Source: ANME-2 cluster archaeon
Lineage (GTDB): Archaea > Halobacteriota > Methanosarcinia > Methanosarcinales > Methanocomedenaceae
Assembly: GCA_023544495.1 (NCBI GenBank)
Contig: JAMJFV010000003.1
Coordinates: 12,541 to 33,216 of the forward strand
Direction: 5' to 3'
Length of the DNA: 20,676 nt
In this document: piece after piece, positions 13,813 to 20,676 of the stretch
How the letters are laid out: each line of letters begins with the position of its first letter
How positions within the stretch are numbered: position 1 is the first letter of the stretch
The notes under the pieces: generated by a model
What the model was told of the DNA's origin: nothing
The model's input: the letters and a program-made list of their open reading frames with translations, nothing else
Database searches by the model: none
Translations under genes and position numbers: made by a program

Positions 13813-14872
13813 CAGCATCCAGTTCGCTTCGTGAAGGCAATCCTTCACGTGCCCCTCTGTGGCCTATGCTGATGGATGCTGTGATATTACCCATCCTGCC
13901 GCATGTTTTAATATCCTCCCCCTGCAGCATACCGAAGATAAAACCGGCATTGAAGGCATCACCCGCCCCGGTCGTGTCCACCACATCCACGTTGAATGGC
14001 GGTATCTCAATTGCTGAGGTACCGTCTGTCACAAAGCATCCCATGCTGCCCATCTTCACGGCCACCCACTGTGCTCCTGCCTCGATGAGCATATCCGCAC
14101 CGCTCCTAACGTCCCGGCACCCGGTCATACGTTCCAGTTCTCGGTCATTGGGCAGCACAACACGTGCCCCCCTGATGAACTCCATCAGCGCTTCCATGCC
14201 ACGCTCGGCGTAGAGGGTACCCGGATCAAAGCTAATACCAGCCTTTATGCGGGCTGCGATCTGTTTTTGAGTCTCGAATGATGTATCTGAGGTTTTGCAC
14301 ACAAATGAAGTGAAGTGAACCAGCCCGGCATTATCCATCAACTCCAGACCTGAGCCGGCGTTCATGCCCTTGCTAATGTCTATGCCCATTTCCGGATGTG
14401 TATCAATGCCCATTTCCGGATGTGTGTCAATGCCCATTTCCGGATGTGTGTCAATGCTCATTTCCACATCCGAAATAGTGATTGTATCATTTACCCCCGG
14501 GTCAACCAGTATCCCACGCTCACCCTGCCTGTCAACCATTATCAGACACGCCCCGCTCCTGTCGCTGGAAATGCTCACACCCCGGGTATTCACGCCTTCG
14601 GATGCAAGGTCATCAAGCAATGATCTGCCCGCTTCGTCATCTGCAACCTTTCCCACATACCCGGTTCCTATGCCCAGCCTGGACAAACCCACAATGGTAT
14701 TGGCGGCCGAACCACCCGGATGGCTCTCGACCGAAATGATAAAACCTTCCTCGTCCGGCCTGACAATCCTGTCCACGTAATATATCCTATCCAGGTTCAG
14801 GGCACCAAAACCCATGACCTGCGGGTAGGAATGGTGATCAGGGCTGTGTTTCGGCATTATTTGAAGAGGCAT
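13784..14872 (-). CDS. PfkB-family carbohydrate kinase with an in-frame octapeptide repeat
   Basis: A 362-residue ribokinase/PfkB-superfamily kinase. The N-terminal substrate motif GGSAANTIVGLSRLG is at about residues 53-67. The C-terminal signature VDTTGAGDAFNAGFIFG holds the catalytic Asp and the anion hole. VLPNDRELERMTG is the strand before the ATP site. Substrate may be a sugar, nucleoside or sugar phosphate; this cannot be decided. Residues about 132-164 hold three perfect copies of DTHPEMGI, preceded by a degenerate copy (DVEMSI) and followed by DISKGM. This inserts about 24-30 residues compared with ordinary family members. ATG 14872 follows AGGTGA 11 nt upstream; a second ATG lies 5 codons in. 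The last 29 bp overlap ftr. Confidence 0.88.
   Translation of the reverse strand: MPLQIMPKHSPDHHSYPQVMGFGALNLDRIYYVDRIVRPDEEGFIISVESHPGGSAANTIVGLSRLGIGTGYVGKVADDEAGRSLLDDLASEGVNTRGVSISSDRSGACLIMVDRQGERGILVDPGVNDTITISDVEMSIDTHPEMGIDTHPEMGIDTHPEMGIDISKGMNAGSGLELMDNAGLVHFTSFVCKTSDTSFETQKQIAARIKAGISFDPGTLYAERGMEALMEFIRGARVVLPNDRELERMTGCRDVRSGADMLIEAGAQWVAVKMGSMGCFVTDGTSAIEIPPFNVDVVDTTGAGDAFNAGFIFGMLQGEDIKTCGRMGNITASISIGHRGAREGLPSRSELDAAIKALSGGS
14382..14477 (-). repeat. 24-bp tandem repeat inside the PfkB kinase gene
   Basis: Units begin at 14382, 14406 and 14430 on the plus strand (atgcccatttccggatgtgt plus four bases). The three differ at one position, and a degenerate fourth unit (atgctcatttccacatccga...) starts at 14454. 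Each unit is 24 bp, so copy-number change keeps the reading frame and adds or removes DTHPEMGI. Confidence 0.93.
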
Positions 14873-14895
14873 GGTCGATGGATCACCTGCAATAC

Positions 14896-14903
14896 ATTTA
14901 TAA
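14896..14903 (-). promoter_or_regulatory. Possible TATA box of the PfkB kinase gene
   Basis: The minus strand reads TTATAAAT, about 27 nt before the ATG at 14872. A second candidate, AAATATACTT, lies 6 bp farther upstream and would leave room for the AGGTGA ribosome site. Either could serve. Confidence 0.35.
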
Positions 14904-14936
14904 GTATATTTCCCATATCTTACTAATCCATAAAAC

Positions 14937-14944
14937 TTTAAATA
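14937..14944 (+). promoter_or_regulatory. Possible TATA box of the cofH-like gene
   Basis: TTTAAATATTATAC precedes the cofH start by about 40 bp. The predicted transcription start is near 14965-14970, giving a short leader before ATG 14983. Confidence 0.4.
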
Positions 14945-14982
14945 TTATACACGATTGAAAACGCTTAATTGATGTGGTTGGT

Positions 14983-16113
14983 ATGAATTCACAATATGCA
15001 GCCTTATTGAACGATAATTTTGAACATTTCCCTACAGAAATCCCTAAGGGCATTGTAAAAAGGGTACTCGAGGGAGCAGTAACCGTTGATGATGCATCTG
15101 AACTGCTCAAATGTGACCCCGGTGTCATTTTCAAATTTGCAGATATCCTCAAAGCAAGCCTGGTCGGCAATTCAGTATCATATATTGTGAATCGTAACAT
15201 TACTTTTTCTGATAACTGCACCGGAACCTGCACATTCTGTGCCTTCAAAGGACATAAGGGATTCAGGATGAGTGTTGATGAGATCGTACGATCTGCTGCC
15301 GGTGCAGTTCAGACGGGTGCAACCGAAGTATGTATCCAGGGCGGATTGATGGACGACATGTACCTGGAAGATTATTGCACGATCCTCAGATCCCTTAAAT
15401 CACGTTTCCCGAAGCTTCACATTCATGCCTTTTCGCCCATGGAAGTATTCCACATGTCCCAAAACAGTGATACCAGTATAGGGGATGCTCTTACGACACT
15501 CAAAAAGAACGGGCTGGATACTATGCCCGGCACTGCCGCAGAGATACTCTCTGACAGGGTGCGCAGGGAGATATGCCCTGATAAACTAACATCATCGCAA
15601 TGGCTCAATGTGGTCGAGACCGCACACCGAACAGGTATACCCACCACGGCCACCATGATGTACGGGCACATCGAGACCATGACCGAACGTATCCAGCACA
15701 TACTTACTATCAGGGACATACAGATCAGGACAGGTGGGTTCACTGAGTTCGTACCCCTGCCCTTCATGCCGTATAATAATCCTCTGGGCAACCGGTTGAT
15801 GGCTGAAGGATACTTTGCCACGACCGGAGTGGAAGATCTCATTATGCATGCTCTGGCACGTATCCTGCTGTACCCTTATGTAAAGAATATCCAGGCCAGC
15901 TGGGTGAAACTTGGCAAGAAGATGGCGCAATATGCCCTGTTTTGCGGTGCCAATGACCTGGGAGGTACCCTGATGGAAGAGAGTATCTCTAAAAGTGCCG
16001 GTGCGGCTAACGGTGAATATATGCCGCCAGAAGAATTCTTGTGGATCATCAGGGGTGCCGGACGTGACCCGGTGCAAAGGGACACACTGTACCGGCAAAT
16101 AGTAACTGGATGA
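14983..16113 (+). CDS. cofH: CofH-like radical SAM enzyme (FO synthase subunit 2)
   Basis: CofH joins 5-amino-6-ribitylaminouracil to a tyrosine-derived 4-hydroxybenzyl group; CofG then closes the ring to give FO, the chromophore of coenzyme F420. The 376-residue protein has the radical SAM cluster motif C79-x3-C83-x2-C86 in NCTGTCTFCAF. VCIQGGLMDDMYLEDY, HIHAFSPMEVFHM and GLDTMPGTAAEILSDRVR are hallmarks of the CofH/MqnE/MqnC group. TATMMYGHIE and FVPLPFMPYN follow. I chose ATG 14983; the frame also has a GTG 9 bp earlier, and neither has a strong ribosome site. CofG is not in the window. The radical SAM family is certain. CofH is preferred over menaquinone enzymes because of the archaeal C1 context, but a paralogue is possible. 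Confidence 0.85.
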   Translation: MNSQYAALLNDNFEHFPTEIPKGIVKRVLEGAVTVDDASELLKCDPGVIFKFADILKASLVGNSVSYIVNRNITFSDNCTGTCTFCAFKGHKGFRMSVDEIVRSAAGAVQTGATEVCIQGGLMDDMYLEDYCTILRSLKSRFPKLHIHAFSPMEVFHMSQNSDTSIGDALTTLKKNGLDTMPGTAAEILSDRVRREICPDKLTSSQWLNVVETAHRTGIPTTATMMYGHIETMTERIQHILTIRDIQIRTGGFTEFVPLPFMPYNNPLGNRLMAEGYFATTGVEDLIMHALARILLYPYVKNIQASWVKLGKKMAQYALFCGANDLGGTLMEESISKSAGAANGEYMPPEEFLWIIRGAGRDPVQRDTLYRQIVTG

Positions 16114-16194
16114 TGGGAATATCAATTATGCCCATGTCGTATTACCATACTCAGGACAGTTACTTGTGCAGAGTTTATTTAATGTAATAAAATG

Positions 16195-16201
16195 TTATAT
16201 A
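16195..16201 (+). promoter_or_regulatory. TATA box of the pilin-like operon
   Basis: TTATATA in AATGTTATATAGTAATG lies 33 bp upstream of the first pilin-like ATG. It predicts a start near 16224 and a leader of about 10 nt. The downstream genes have no room for separate promoters. Confidence 0.5.
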
Positions 16202-16233
16202 GTAATGTGTGAATAACTTTACCTGGATTTATA

Positions 16234-17040
16234 ATGTCAAAACAAGTTAAGAAATTTACGGTTAATGATAGCGGTGTATCTCCTGTCATAGGAATGATAT
16301 TGATCCTGGCCATTGTTACTGTCTCGATCGGAATTATTTATACCGCCGGTATTCCAATGATCGAAAATGCAAAATCACGTGCTCATCAGCAGAATATCCA
16401 CAACTCTTTTTCTGTCCTTCATGGCGACATAGAGGAAGTCGTCAGAGGTCCAATTACTGGTGCTGGTACAGCAAGGACCACTACTATTTCAATGGACGGT
16501 GGGACACTTGCTGTATTACCTGATAATACCAGGATTGAGGTAAGTTATAATGACGGGACAGCTACTACATTATCATGGTCTCCGGGAACGACGGAGTATG
16601 AATACAGGAACCGGATCGTAGCATATGAGAACGGTGCTGTGTTCACGACATATCCGGACGGTTCGATAATGGAACGGGAACCACTTATTTATGCTGGAAG
16701 GTTACGAGGAAGTAATGTTGGGGTCATGATACATATAGTCAATATCTCAGGTACCAATACTTCAACCAGCGGCAAAGGTAAGGGGCAGGTGAGGACCTTT
16801 GCATCTGGTGATGATGTCAGTAAAATTTACTCGGGAGAAGTAAACAGCATATCCATTAGCATTACCAGCCAGAATTATGAAGCATGGGATAGGTATCTTA
16901 GATCAACATTCGAAAATTCAGGTGCTACATATACATCCACGATCCCCTCGGATGATACCGTTGCTGCGGTAATCACAAATCCGGGTTCCAGTATAAGCCT
17001 ATCAATCCATGAAACAAAAGTCGGGTCCGTTGTGGGGTGA
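16234..17040 (+). CDS. Archaeal type IV pilin-like protein (VSPVIG N-terminus)
   Basis: A 268-residue membrane-anchored surface protein. The N-terminus has a short basic leader, then SGVSPVIGMILILAIVTVSI at about residues 13-32. This is the signature of the archaeal pilin N-terminal domain (formerly DUF1628), in which prepilin peptidase cuts just before the hydrophobic helix. The helix is followed by an amphipathic stretch (AKSRAHQQNIHNSF) and a beta-rich outer domain. One N-glycosylation sequon cluster is visible (VNISGTNTSTSGKGKG). It leads a three-gene operon; its stop sits inside the ribosome site of the next gene (GGGGTGA). It is larger than a typical major pilin (about 130-170 aa), so a minor pilin or tip protein is more likely. 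That role is inference. Confidence 0.8.
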   Translation: MSKQVKKFTVNDSGVSPVIGMILILAIVTVSIGIIYTAGIPMIENAKSRAHQQNIHNSFSVLHGDIEEVVRGPITGAGTARTTTISMDGGTLAVLPDNTRIEVSYNDGTATTLSWSPGTTEYEYRNRIVAYENGAVFTTYPDGSIMEREPLIYAGRLRGSNVGVMIHIVNISGTNTSTSGKGKGQVRTFASGDDVSKIYSGEVNSISISITSQNYEAWDRYLRSTFENSGATYTSTIPSDDTVAAVITNPGSSISLSIHETKVGSVVG

Positions 17041-17048
17041 CTGGTTAC

Positions 17049-17519
17049 ATGCGAACACTGCACAAGGATTTGAGCGGACAGGTCGTATCTATAGATTATA
17101 TCCTGATATTCAGTATGTCGGTCCTGTTCTTTGGGATCATGACCTTATCATTTTCTTCGGTTGTGGATAATTCTACACGACAGGCTGTATATTCAGAACT
17201 CACTGATATAGGCAATCAGGTATCGTCTGGAATTACTGATGCATATTTATCAAATCCGGTCCAGGGTCAGTTCATTTCGGTCATGGACATACCGGTTCAG
17301 GCGGCTAATAGTGAATATTTCATTGAGGTTACTGATGAGGACCCTTATGGTTCGGGACAAAGAACATTGAGGTTAACATCCGGGTTTAAGGATGTAACGG
17401 TGTTCGTTCCGTTGAGCAGCATAGATGAGCTGGTAAATGTACATGGTTCTATCTCAAGCTCATCAGGAAAGATAACAATTACTAATAACCGTTCAGATAT
17501 TTTCATCACACAAGGTTGA
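17049..17519 (+). CDS. Small pilin-like membrane-anchored protein
   Basis: A 156-residue protein with polar start MRTLHKDLSGQVVSIDY, one hydrophobic helix at about residues 14-38, and a region with TRQAVYSELTDIGNQVSSGI that looks like a coiled amphipathic helix. A compact beta-rich domain ends it. The overall plan resembles the haloarchaeal DUF7266-type proteins encoded beside pilins; the family number is from memory and unverified. I chose ATG 17049 because GGGGTGA is 8 nt upstream. A GTG at 17037 overlapping the previous stop is the alternative. It is translationally coupled to the pilin-like gene before it. Confidence 0.75.
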   Translation: MRTLHKDLSGQVVSIDYILIFSMSVLFFGIMTLSFSSVVDNSTRQAVYSELTDIGNQVSSGITDAYLSNPVQGQFISVMDIPVQAANSEYFIEVTDEDPYGSGQRTLRLTSGFKDVTVFVPLSSIDELVNVHGSISSSSGKITITNNRSDIFITQG

Positions 17520-17524
17520 ATTGT

Positions 17525-18592
17525 ATGGCTTTTCACCACTACATGCAGGAAGAAAAGGCAATGGTAAGTATAGATTTTCTCACAGGTGTAGGTGTACTGT
17601 TGATGGCTTTTTTATTCGCATCGTATACCATATCAAGTGTTATGACCCCCTATTCAGGATATTCAAAAGAACTCTATCCTGCTGCTGACAGGGCTGCAAC
17701 TTTACTGGTAAGGGATGCAGGATACTGGACAAATGGTAACGATTACGGGACCGAATGGAACATTGTATGGGATGAAAATCAGTCCTATGTTCGAAAGATC
17801 GGCTTAATTAAGCCAGATGGAAACAATACCATTGATTCACGGAAATTGAATGTGTTTATGCAAAGTCATTCCGGCATTGATGATTTTTACTGGTGGGAAT
17901 ATCCAACGTCTTCAACTGAACCTGCAGAAAAGGAAAATGTTTCCAGGGCGTTAGGTTTAAGTCGGAATAATTTTTATTTCCAGATACGTCCGGTCAACGA
18001 ATCCAGGTTTAACGTTTCTGATGCCGATGCTGCTGCATTAGATGCAGTTGGAGAACAAACCGATGTTGTGGCCGTGACAAGGCTGGCAATGACTGTCCGC
18101 ACAAGCTTTGGTGACTTTACTGGTACAGACCTATCCGGACATACCAGCCCGACTAAAATTTTATTTGTGATTGAACCCGATGATTTTGACCTTATTTCAA
18201 ATGGTATCAGACTTAGTATACGTGATTGGATATTTGTCGGTAGTAATGTATCAGATTTTCAGTGGATTAAAATTGGAAATAAAATTAATACAAACTACGA
18301 ACTTACTGATAATAATAGATTGTCTGATGGAGATTTCTCTATAGTTAAGAACGGAATCAATATTACTGGCCCGGGAGGATTTTCGTTCAATAATACGGAT
18401 ACCATTACATTCTTTGTTCCGCTGGAAACCCTGGAATCTGCAATTCCAGACGTATATACATCGGGAAAACCGATTTACCTGCAGCTAAATGTTAATTCAG
18501 TCGTTGAAGTTACTGATGAAGGTATGACAGAATTCAGCAATACCAAACAATCAATAATCTATCTCGTTAAAATGACTTTATGGACCTGGTAA
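17525..18592 (+). CDS. Pilin-like membrane-anchored surface protein
   Basis: A 355-residue protein with polar start, then AMVSIDFLTGVGVLLMAFLF leading a transmembrane helix (about residues 18-40). ELYPAADRAATLLVRDAGYW follows, a conserved-looking amphipathic helix similar in plan to DUF7287-type neighbours of haloarchaeal pilins (family number from memory). The outer part is beta-rich with tryptophans (DFYWWEYP, RDWIFVGSN). It has several sequons (NVSR, NESR, NVSD, NGT-like sites are fewer than in the minus-strand partner). AAGG is 9 nt before ATG 17525; a TTG at 17516 overlapping the previous stop is less likely. Last gene of the plus operon, ending 7 bp from the convergent gene. Confidence 0.75.
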   Translation: MAFHHYMQEEKAMVSIDFLTGVGVLLMAFLFASYTISSVMTPYSGYSKELYPAADRAATLLVRDAGYWTNGNDYGTEWNIVWDENQSYVRKIGLIKPDGNNTIDSRKLNVFMQSHSGIDDFYWWEYPTSSTEPAEKENVSRALGLSRNNFYFQIRPVNESRFNVSDADAAALDAVGEQTDVVAVTRLAMTVRTSFGDFTGTDLSGHTSPTKILFVIEPDDFDLISNGIRLSIRDWIFVGSNVSDFQWIKIGNKINTNYELTDNNRLSDGDFSIVKNGINITGPGGFSFNNTDTITFFVPLETLESAIPDVYTSGKPIYLQLNVNSVVEVTDEGMTEFSNTKQSIIYLVKMTLWTW

Positions 18593-18599
18593 AAAAGAG

Positions 18600-20036
18600 T
18601 CATGGCGGAAGAGTCTGGTTCCATATCATCCCGGTAACATTTGCTACTGGATATATTCCATCAGGGTCTATGTACGTTATATTGACGTCGTAGTTATTGG
18701 TGTTGTTCAGTCCACTAATAAATATCAGGTATTCAGTCAACAGTCTATTATAAGTGACATTTGATGAATCCCAGGATCCACTGCTATTTATCCTGTATAA
18801 AACGCTGATCTCATTATTGTTGTTGAAATCATCGCTATAAGGTGCAGATAAGTTAATTGTACTAACGCTGTCGTTTATTATGGTGACCATACCTGCTCCG
18901 GTACTATTGTTTCCCCAAATCCAGTAATAGGATGAAGGTGAACCGTGTGGTAGAGTGGCATTGTGTCCGGAAAGACCGTCGGTCACGCTCACATAATATC
19001 TCCATGTAGTATTTATCTGAAATATTGTATGGTTATAGATGGTAGTATTGTATTGACCCCATGTCTGGCCGGTATACCGTATCGCATACCATCCCGATCC
19101 GTTGTCCAGCCATAGAGATATATCAAGAGCTTCTCTATCCTTATCTGTGACGTTGAACATGATGGTCACGTCCCTGCCCCTCTCAGTGGTCAGGTTCGTG
19201 CCTGAATTCACTGTATCGTTCGAGATTACAGATCCAACTGAAGGGGTCCAATTAGCTGCGACTGCGTTGGGGCAGCAGTTGGATAGGTTCGAAGCCTGCA
19301 ATACTTCATCGTAAACTACGAGGGCAAAGTAATACCTGCCAGGTTCCAATCCCATGACGATATATTCCTGGGGAGTACCGTTAAAGTCGGGATAAAAATT
19401 AACAGGAATATGAGTGGCATTTGCGAACTTTGCCATTGTATCAACAGGCCCAATGGAATACTTTAAATTATAATCTGATGCTTTTCCGATGTTGCCATCA
19501 TCTCCCATGGCTGTCCAGTTAAGAATAATTTCACCATCATTAACCCCTGTAAAGGCATGCAGGTCTGTGATACTGCCAGGAGGGACCAGGTCATACATGA
19601 TCCTCCCGGTCTCCAGATCATATGTGACGGTATCTTCAAACCGGTTCTTACCATCGAATAACAAAATTGTGGCTTCAGCGGTGGGAGGCATGTTGTTGAA
19701 ATATGGACCCCGGGTGAAGGTCAGGATGTAACCATGAGAGGCCATGGTGGAATTCATATTTGATTCAAAATCCTTGATAGTGGTATTGGATGAATTGAAT
19801 GGTGAATACGCACCGCTGTTAGACACAAATTTGAGGATCATACCATAATCCTCCCTGATATTGATGAAACTGTAATATGCGTCCATTGAAGAATGTTTAT
19901 GGGTACTTTGTGGATTTGAACTTGCAAGTGAGTAGACCATTGAGCTCATGCCGATGATAACCAGTGCAATGATAAATCCAATGAGCAACATCATCTGGCC
20001 ACTGGAATCTCGGGATAATGGGTTTTGTGTGCTCAT
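18600..20036 (-). CDS. Pilin-like anchored protein with fibronectin III-like domain, sequon-dense
   Basis: A 478-residue surface protein. Residues 1-13 are polar (ending SSGQ), followed by the hydrophobic helix MMLLIGFIIALVIIGMSSMV. The region to about 150 is mixed alpha/beta and includes TYDLETGRIMYDL. Residues about 151-255 look like a fibronectin type III domain: VPPGSITDLHAF, IILNWTAMGDD, then IVMGLEPGRYYFALVVYDE. The rest is beta-rich, perhaps one or two more Ig-like domains. By hand count it has about 26 N-x-S/T sequons. The N-terminal plan is that of the DUF7261-type proteins near haloarchaeal pilins (from memory). Its start overlaps the stop of the upstream gene as ATGA, so the two are coupled. 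Function is not recognised beyond surface exposure. Confidence 0.75.
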   Translation of the reverse strand: MSTQNPLSRDSSGQMMLLIGFIIALVIIGMSSMVYSLASSNPQSTHKHSSMDAYYSFINIREDYGMILKFVSNSGAYSPFNSSNTTIKDFESNMNSTMASHGYILTFTRGPYFNNMPPTAEATILLFDGKNRFEDTVTYDLETGRIMYDLVPPGSITDLHAFTGVNDGEIILNWTAMGDDGNIGKASDYNLKYSIGPVDTMAKFANATHIPVNFYPDFNGTPQEYIVMGLEPGRYYFALVVYDEVLQASNLSNCCPNAVAANWTPSVGSVISNDTVNSGTNLTTERGRDVTIMFNVTDKDREALDISLWLDNGSGWYAIRYTGQTWGQYNTTIYNHTIFQINTTWRYYVSVTDGLSGHNATLPHGSPSSYYWIWGNNSTGAGMVTIINDSVSTINLSAPYSDDFNNNNEISVLYRINSSGSWDSSNVTYNRLLTEYLIFISGLNNTNNYDVNITYIDPDGIYPVANVTGMIWNQTLPP

Positions 20037-20676
20037 TTATACCACATTGTTATCTGGAGTTCGACCACACCGAAGTCGTAGACCTTGCCAAATCCCGGGT
20101 AAAAGAATGTATGGAACATCAGGCGTTCTTTATGGGGAGTTGGGATGTTATTATAATCTTTACTTTCATCATGTCCTGCAAGATAGGATACAAAACCTTT
20201 GTCAAATGGTGCTGAAATATAGCCAAAATCTACATAATTCGGTGAAATTGAGTCTTGATTGGAACCTGCTCCAGCTAAAATGATTGTATCGGGATTAAGC
20301 AATGAATAATTTAACGTCATTGCACGAAATGCAGGAACTGCACTACTACTGGTTCCTGGTAAAATACCATCATCATCACCGGACTGAGCAAGAACCTCGT
20401 TAACTGCACCCGGGTCAGCATAAGCTCCATAAGCACCAGTATTGTTTCCCTCGAAGGAATTTCCGACAAATATTATGGCTTTACCAGAACCAGTGCCGGA
20501 AGGAATATTTTGAACACCAATTAAACCGTACCATGAGTGATTGGTACCGTCAATGCTTTCAACCAAAGCATCCAAAGTGGTCAATGATTTACACTCAGCA
20601 TGAATGGTACCACCATTGGAAATCCAATCAATTAAGATCCTTCCAATATCATTGGGCATGCGGGACAGGTCGGCAT
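20033..20676 (-). CDS. Surface-locus protein with glutamine-amidotransferase-like fold, N-terminus beyond window
   Basis: The frame is open from the right edge to the stop at 20035-20033, giving 214 residues of an incomplete protein. Internal ATG 20659 is probably not the start, as the reading continues upstream as ADLSR. The segment LIDWISNGGTIHAECKSLTT, followed by IIFVGNSFEGNN, looks like the core of a class I amidotransferase-like fold, with a His-Ala-Glu-Cys motif where the nucleophile elbow would be. Later parts (SPNYVDFGYISAPFDKG and HKERLMFHTFFYPGFG) are unfamiliar. The tail ELQITMWYK lacks a membrane segment. It is translationally coupled (ATGA) to the pilin-like gene, so it probably works with that protein. 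The fold assignment is tentative. Confidence 0.6.
   Translation of the reverse strand, partial: ADLSRMPNDIGRILIDWISNGGTIHAECKSLTTLDALVESIDGTNHSWYGLIGVQNIPSGTGSGKAIIFVGNSFEGNNTGAYGAYADPGAVNEVLAQSGDDDGILPGTSSSAVPAFRAMTLNYSLLNPDTIILAGAGSNQDSISPNYVDFGYISAPFDKGFVSYLAGHDESKDYNNIPTPHKERLMFHTFFYPGFGKVYDFGVVELQITMWYK

Noticed and set aside
14382..14477. Short direct repeats considered as a CRISPR array
   Set aside because: The repeats are contiguous with no spacers, and they encode an in-frame octapeptide in a kinase.

Overview
The window reads as a euryarchaeal chromosome of the Methanosarcinales/ANME type. The evidence is a formylmethanofuran:tetrahydromethanopterin formyltransferase, a CofH-type radical SAM enzyme of F420 biosynthesis, an archaeal alpha-NAC, an archaeal-type phosphoglycerate mutase, an intron-containing tRNA-Ala without encoded CCA, TATA-box promoters, and pilin-like proteins with a VSPVIG signature. 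The lineage is an inference from gene content; no marker here fixes genus.

Layout. (1) Positions 1-1065, minus strand: the N-terminal 355 residues of a secreted repeat protein (signal peptide, Ig-like domain, two 104-residue repeats) cut by the window edge. (2) 1066-1573 is an AT-rich gap with no convincing gene, followed by tRNA-Ala(GGC) on the minus strand with a 33-nt intron. (3) 1846-3247, minus: proC and a winged-helix regulator in one operon. (4) 3540-3893, minus: alpha-NAC. Divergent from it is an FTR1-type iron permease behind a TATA box and a perfect 16-bp palindrome of DtxR-operator type. (5) 4917-7548, minus: an MFS transporter and a flavin disulfide reductase. (6) 7823-11909: apgM on plus, meeting end to end a minus-strand operon of sugar-nucleotide epimerase, pyruvate kinase and gamma-class carbonic anhydrase. 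Pyruvate kinase appears to lack any ATG/GTG/TTG start at the right place and probably starts at AUA. (7) 12022-13812, plus: an alpha/beta hydrolase and ftr. The end of ftr overlaps a minus-strand PfkB kinase that carries an in-frame 24-bp tandem repeat. (8) 14983-16113, plus: cofH-like gene. (9) 16234 to the right edge: a locus of pilin-like and surface proteins. Three tightly spaced plus-strand genes face two overlapping minus-strand genes.

How the genes fit together. ApgM and pyruvate kinase are consecutive-but-one steps of the lower glycolytic/gluconeogenic branch, and ftr and cofH serve C1 metabolism on methanopterin and F420. The last 4.4 kb and the first 1.1 kb encode cell-surface proteins. 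The four membrane-anchored proteins at 16234-20036 each have a short polar N-terminus, one hydrophobic helix and a beta-rich outer part, as expected for a pseudopilin-type surface complex. No pilus ATPase, platform protein or prepilin peptidase is visible in the window. No CRISPR array, insertion sequence or integrase was seen.
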